Below are positions 63,962 through 64,000 of a DNA stretch of 64,000 nt, in pieces. The stretch covers positions 62,001 to 126,000 of the forward strand of contig NZ_FNII01000002.1 of assembly GCF_900103865.1 (NCBI RefSeq), written 5' to 3'. The notes below the pieces were generated by a model, which was not told where the DNA came from, did not search any database, and saw only the letters and a list, made by a program, of their open reading frames with translations. Numbering within the stretch: the stretch's first letter is position 1; the number at the start of each line of letters is the position of its first letter. This stretch comes from Vreelandella arcis (GTDB lineage: Bacteria > Pseudomonadota > Gammaproteobacteria > Pseudomonadales > Halomonadaceae). Made by a program: the position numbers and the translations under genes.

Positions 63962-64000
63962 TGCCTATGGCAATCAATTCCGATGGGCCGACCGCTGCCG
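63961..64000 (+). CDS. Start of the next gene, probably the metal ABC transporter ATPase (partial)
   Basis: An open frame begins with ATG at 63961 (overlapping the previous TAA) or at 63967 and runs to the window edge as MPMAINSDGPTAA. Only 13 residues are visible, so the product cannot be read directly; an ATP-binding subunit is expected from the usual order of metal ABC operons. Confidence 0.4.
   Translation, partial: MPMAINSDGPTAA

Overview
The window reads as a chromosomal segment of a Halomonas-like (Halomonadaceae) halophilic gammaproteobacterium. The evidence is indirect: an osmoprotectant cluster (betIBA with a choline-binding protein), a GlpSTPQUV glycerol importer, a FadE-type long acyl-CoA dehydrogenase, fused DctQM TRAP permeases, a bacterial-type ProRS, a gammaproteobacterial 4.5S RNA and an acidic residue bias in secreted proteins. 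No insertion sequence, prophage or CRISPR array was seen; almost every stretch is ordinary dense coding sequence.

Layout. 1-9.3 kb: housekeeping and signalling genes (a c-di-GMP phosphodiesterase cut by the window edge paired with a cupredoxin-like protein, a lytic transglycosylase, proS, a lipoprotein, an amidase, a GDPD phosphodiesterase, a quinone oxidoreductase). 9.3-18.1 kb: a carboxylate-uptake and CoA-thioester locus, with a TRAP transporter and an RpiR-family regulator on the minus strand facing a crotonase / ADP-forming acyl-CoA synthetase / crotonase operon. A duplicated regulatory module lies between them. 18.3-20.1 kb: an SLC13/TrkA-C anion permease. 20.2-31.4 kb: a complete glycerol regulon (glpR, glpK, glpD and the glpSTPQUV ABC importer) with GlpR-type operators. 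31.6-34.1 kb: fadE. 34.3-39.3 kb: betIBA and a divergent choline-binding protein around a 38-bp perfect inverted repeat. 39.4-39.6 kb: tRNA-Met(CAT) and SRP RNA. 39.9-42.0 kb: D-tartrate dehydratase and a divergent LysR regulator with a frameshifted C-terminus. 42.2-58.0 kb: a nitrate respiration island (two NarK transporters, narXL, nnrS-sirB2-ybaN, narGHJI and a parvulin), with NarL- and FNR-type sites in its promoters. 58.0-64.0 kb: small genes, a RES-Xre toxin-antitoxin pair, mntR and the start of a manganese ABC transporter.

The genes form coherent modules: glycerol is imported by GlpSTPQUV, phosphorylated by GlpK and oxidised by GlpD under GlpR; choline is oxidised to glycine betaine by BetA and BetB under BetI; nitrate and nitrite are moved by the NarK proteins, nitrate is reduced by NarGHI (matured by NarJ), and NarXL senses it. 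The most notable observations are a predicted asymmetric ATPase pair in the glycerol importer, the duplicated regulatory module at 14.1 kb, a one-base frameshift at the end of the LysR gene, strong stem-loops between operon genes (TRAP and bet), and a degenerate-GGDEF/EAL protein next to a copper-site protein. I did not find a clearly new multi-gene system; these are refinements within known families. Coordinates of short sites were counted by hand and may be off by one base.
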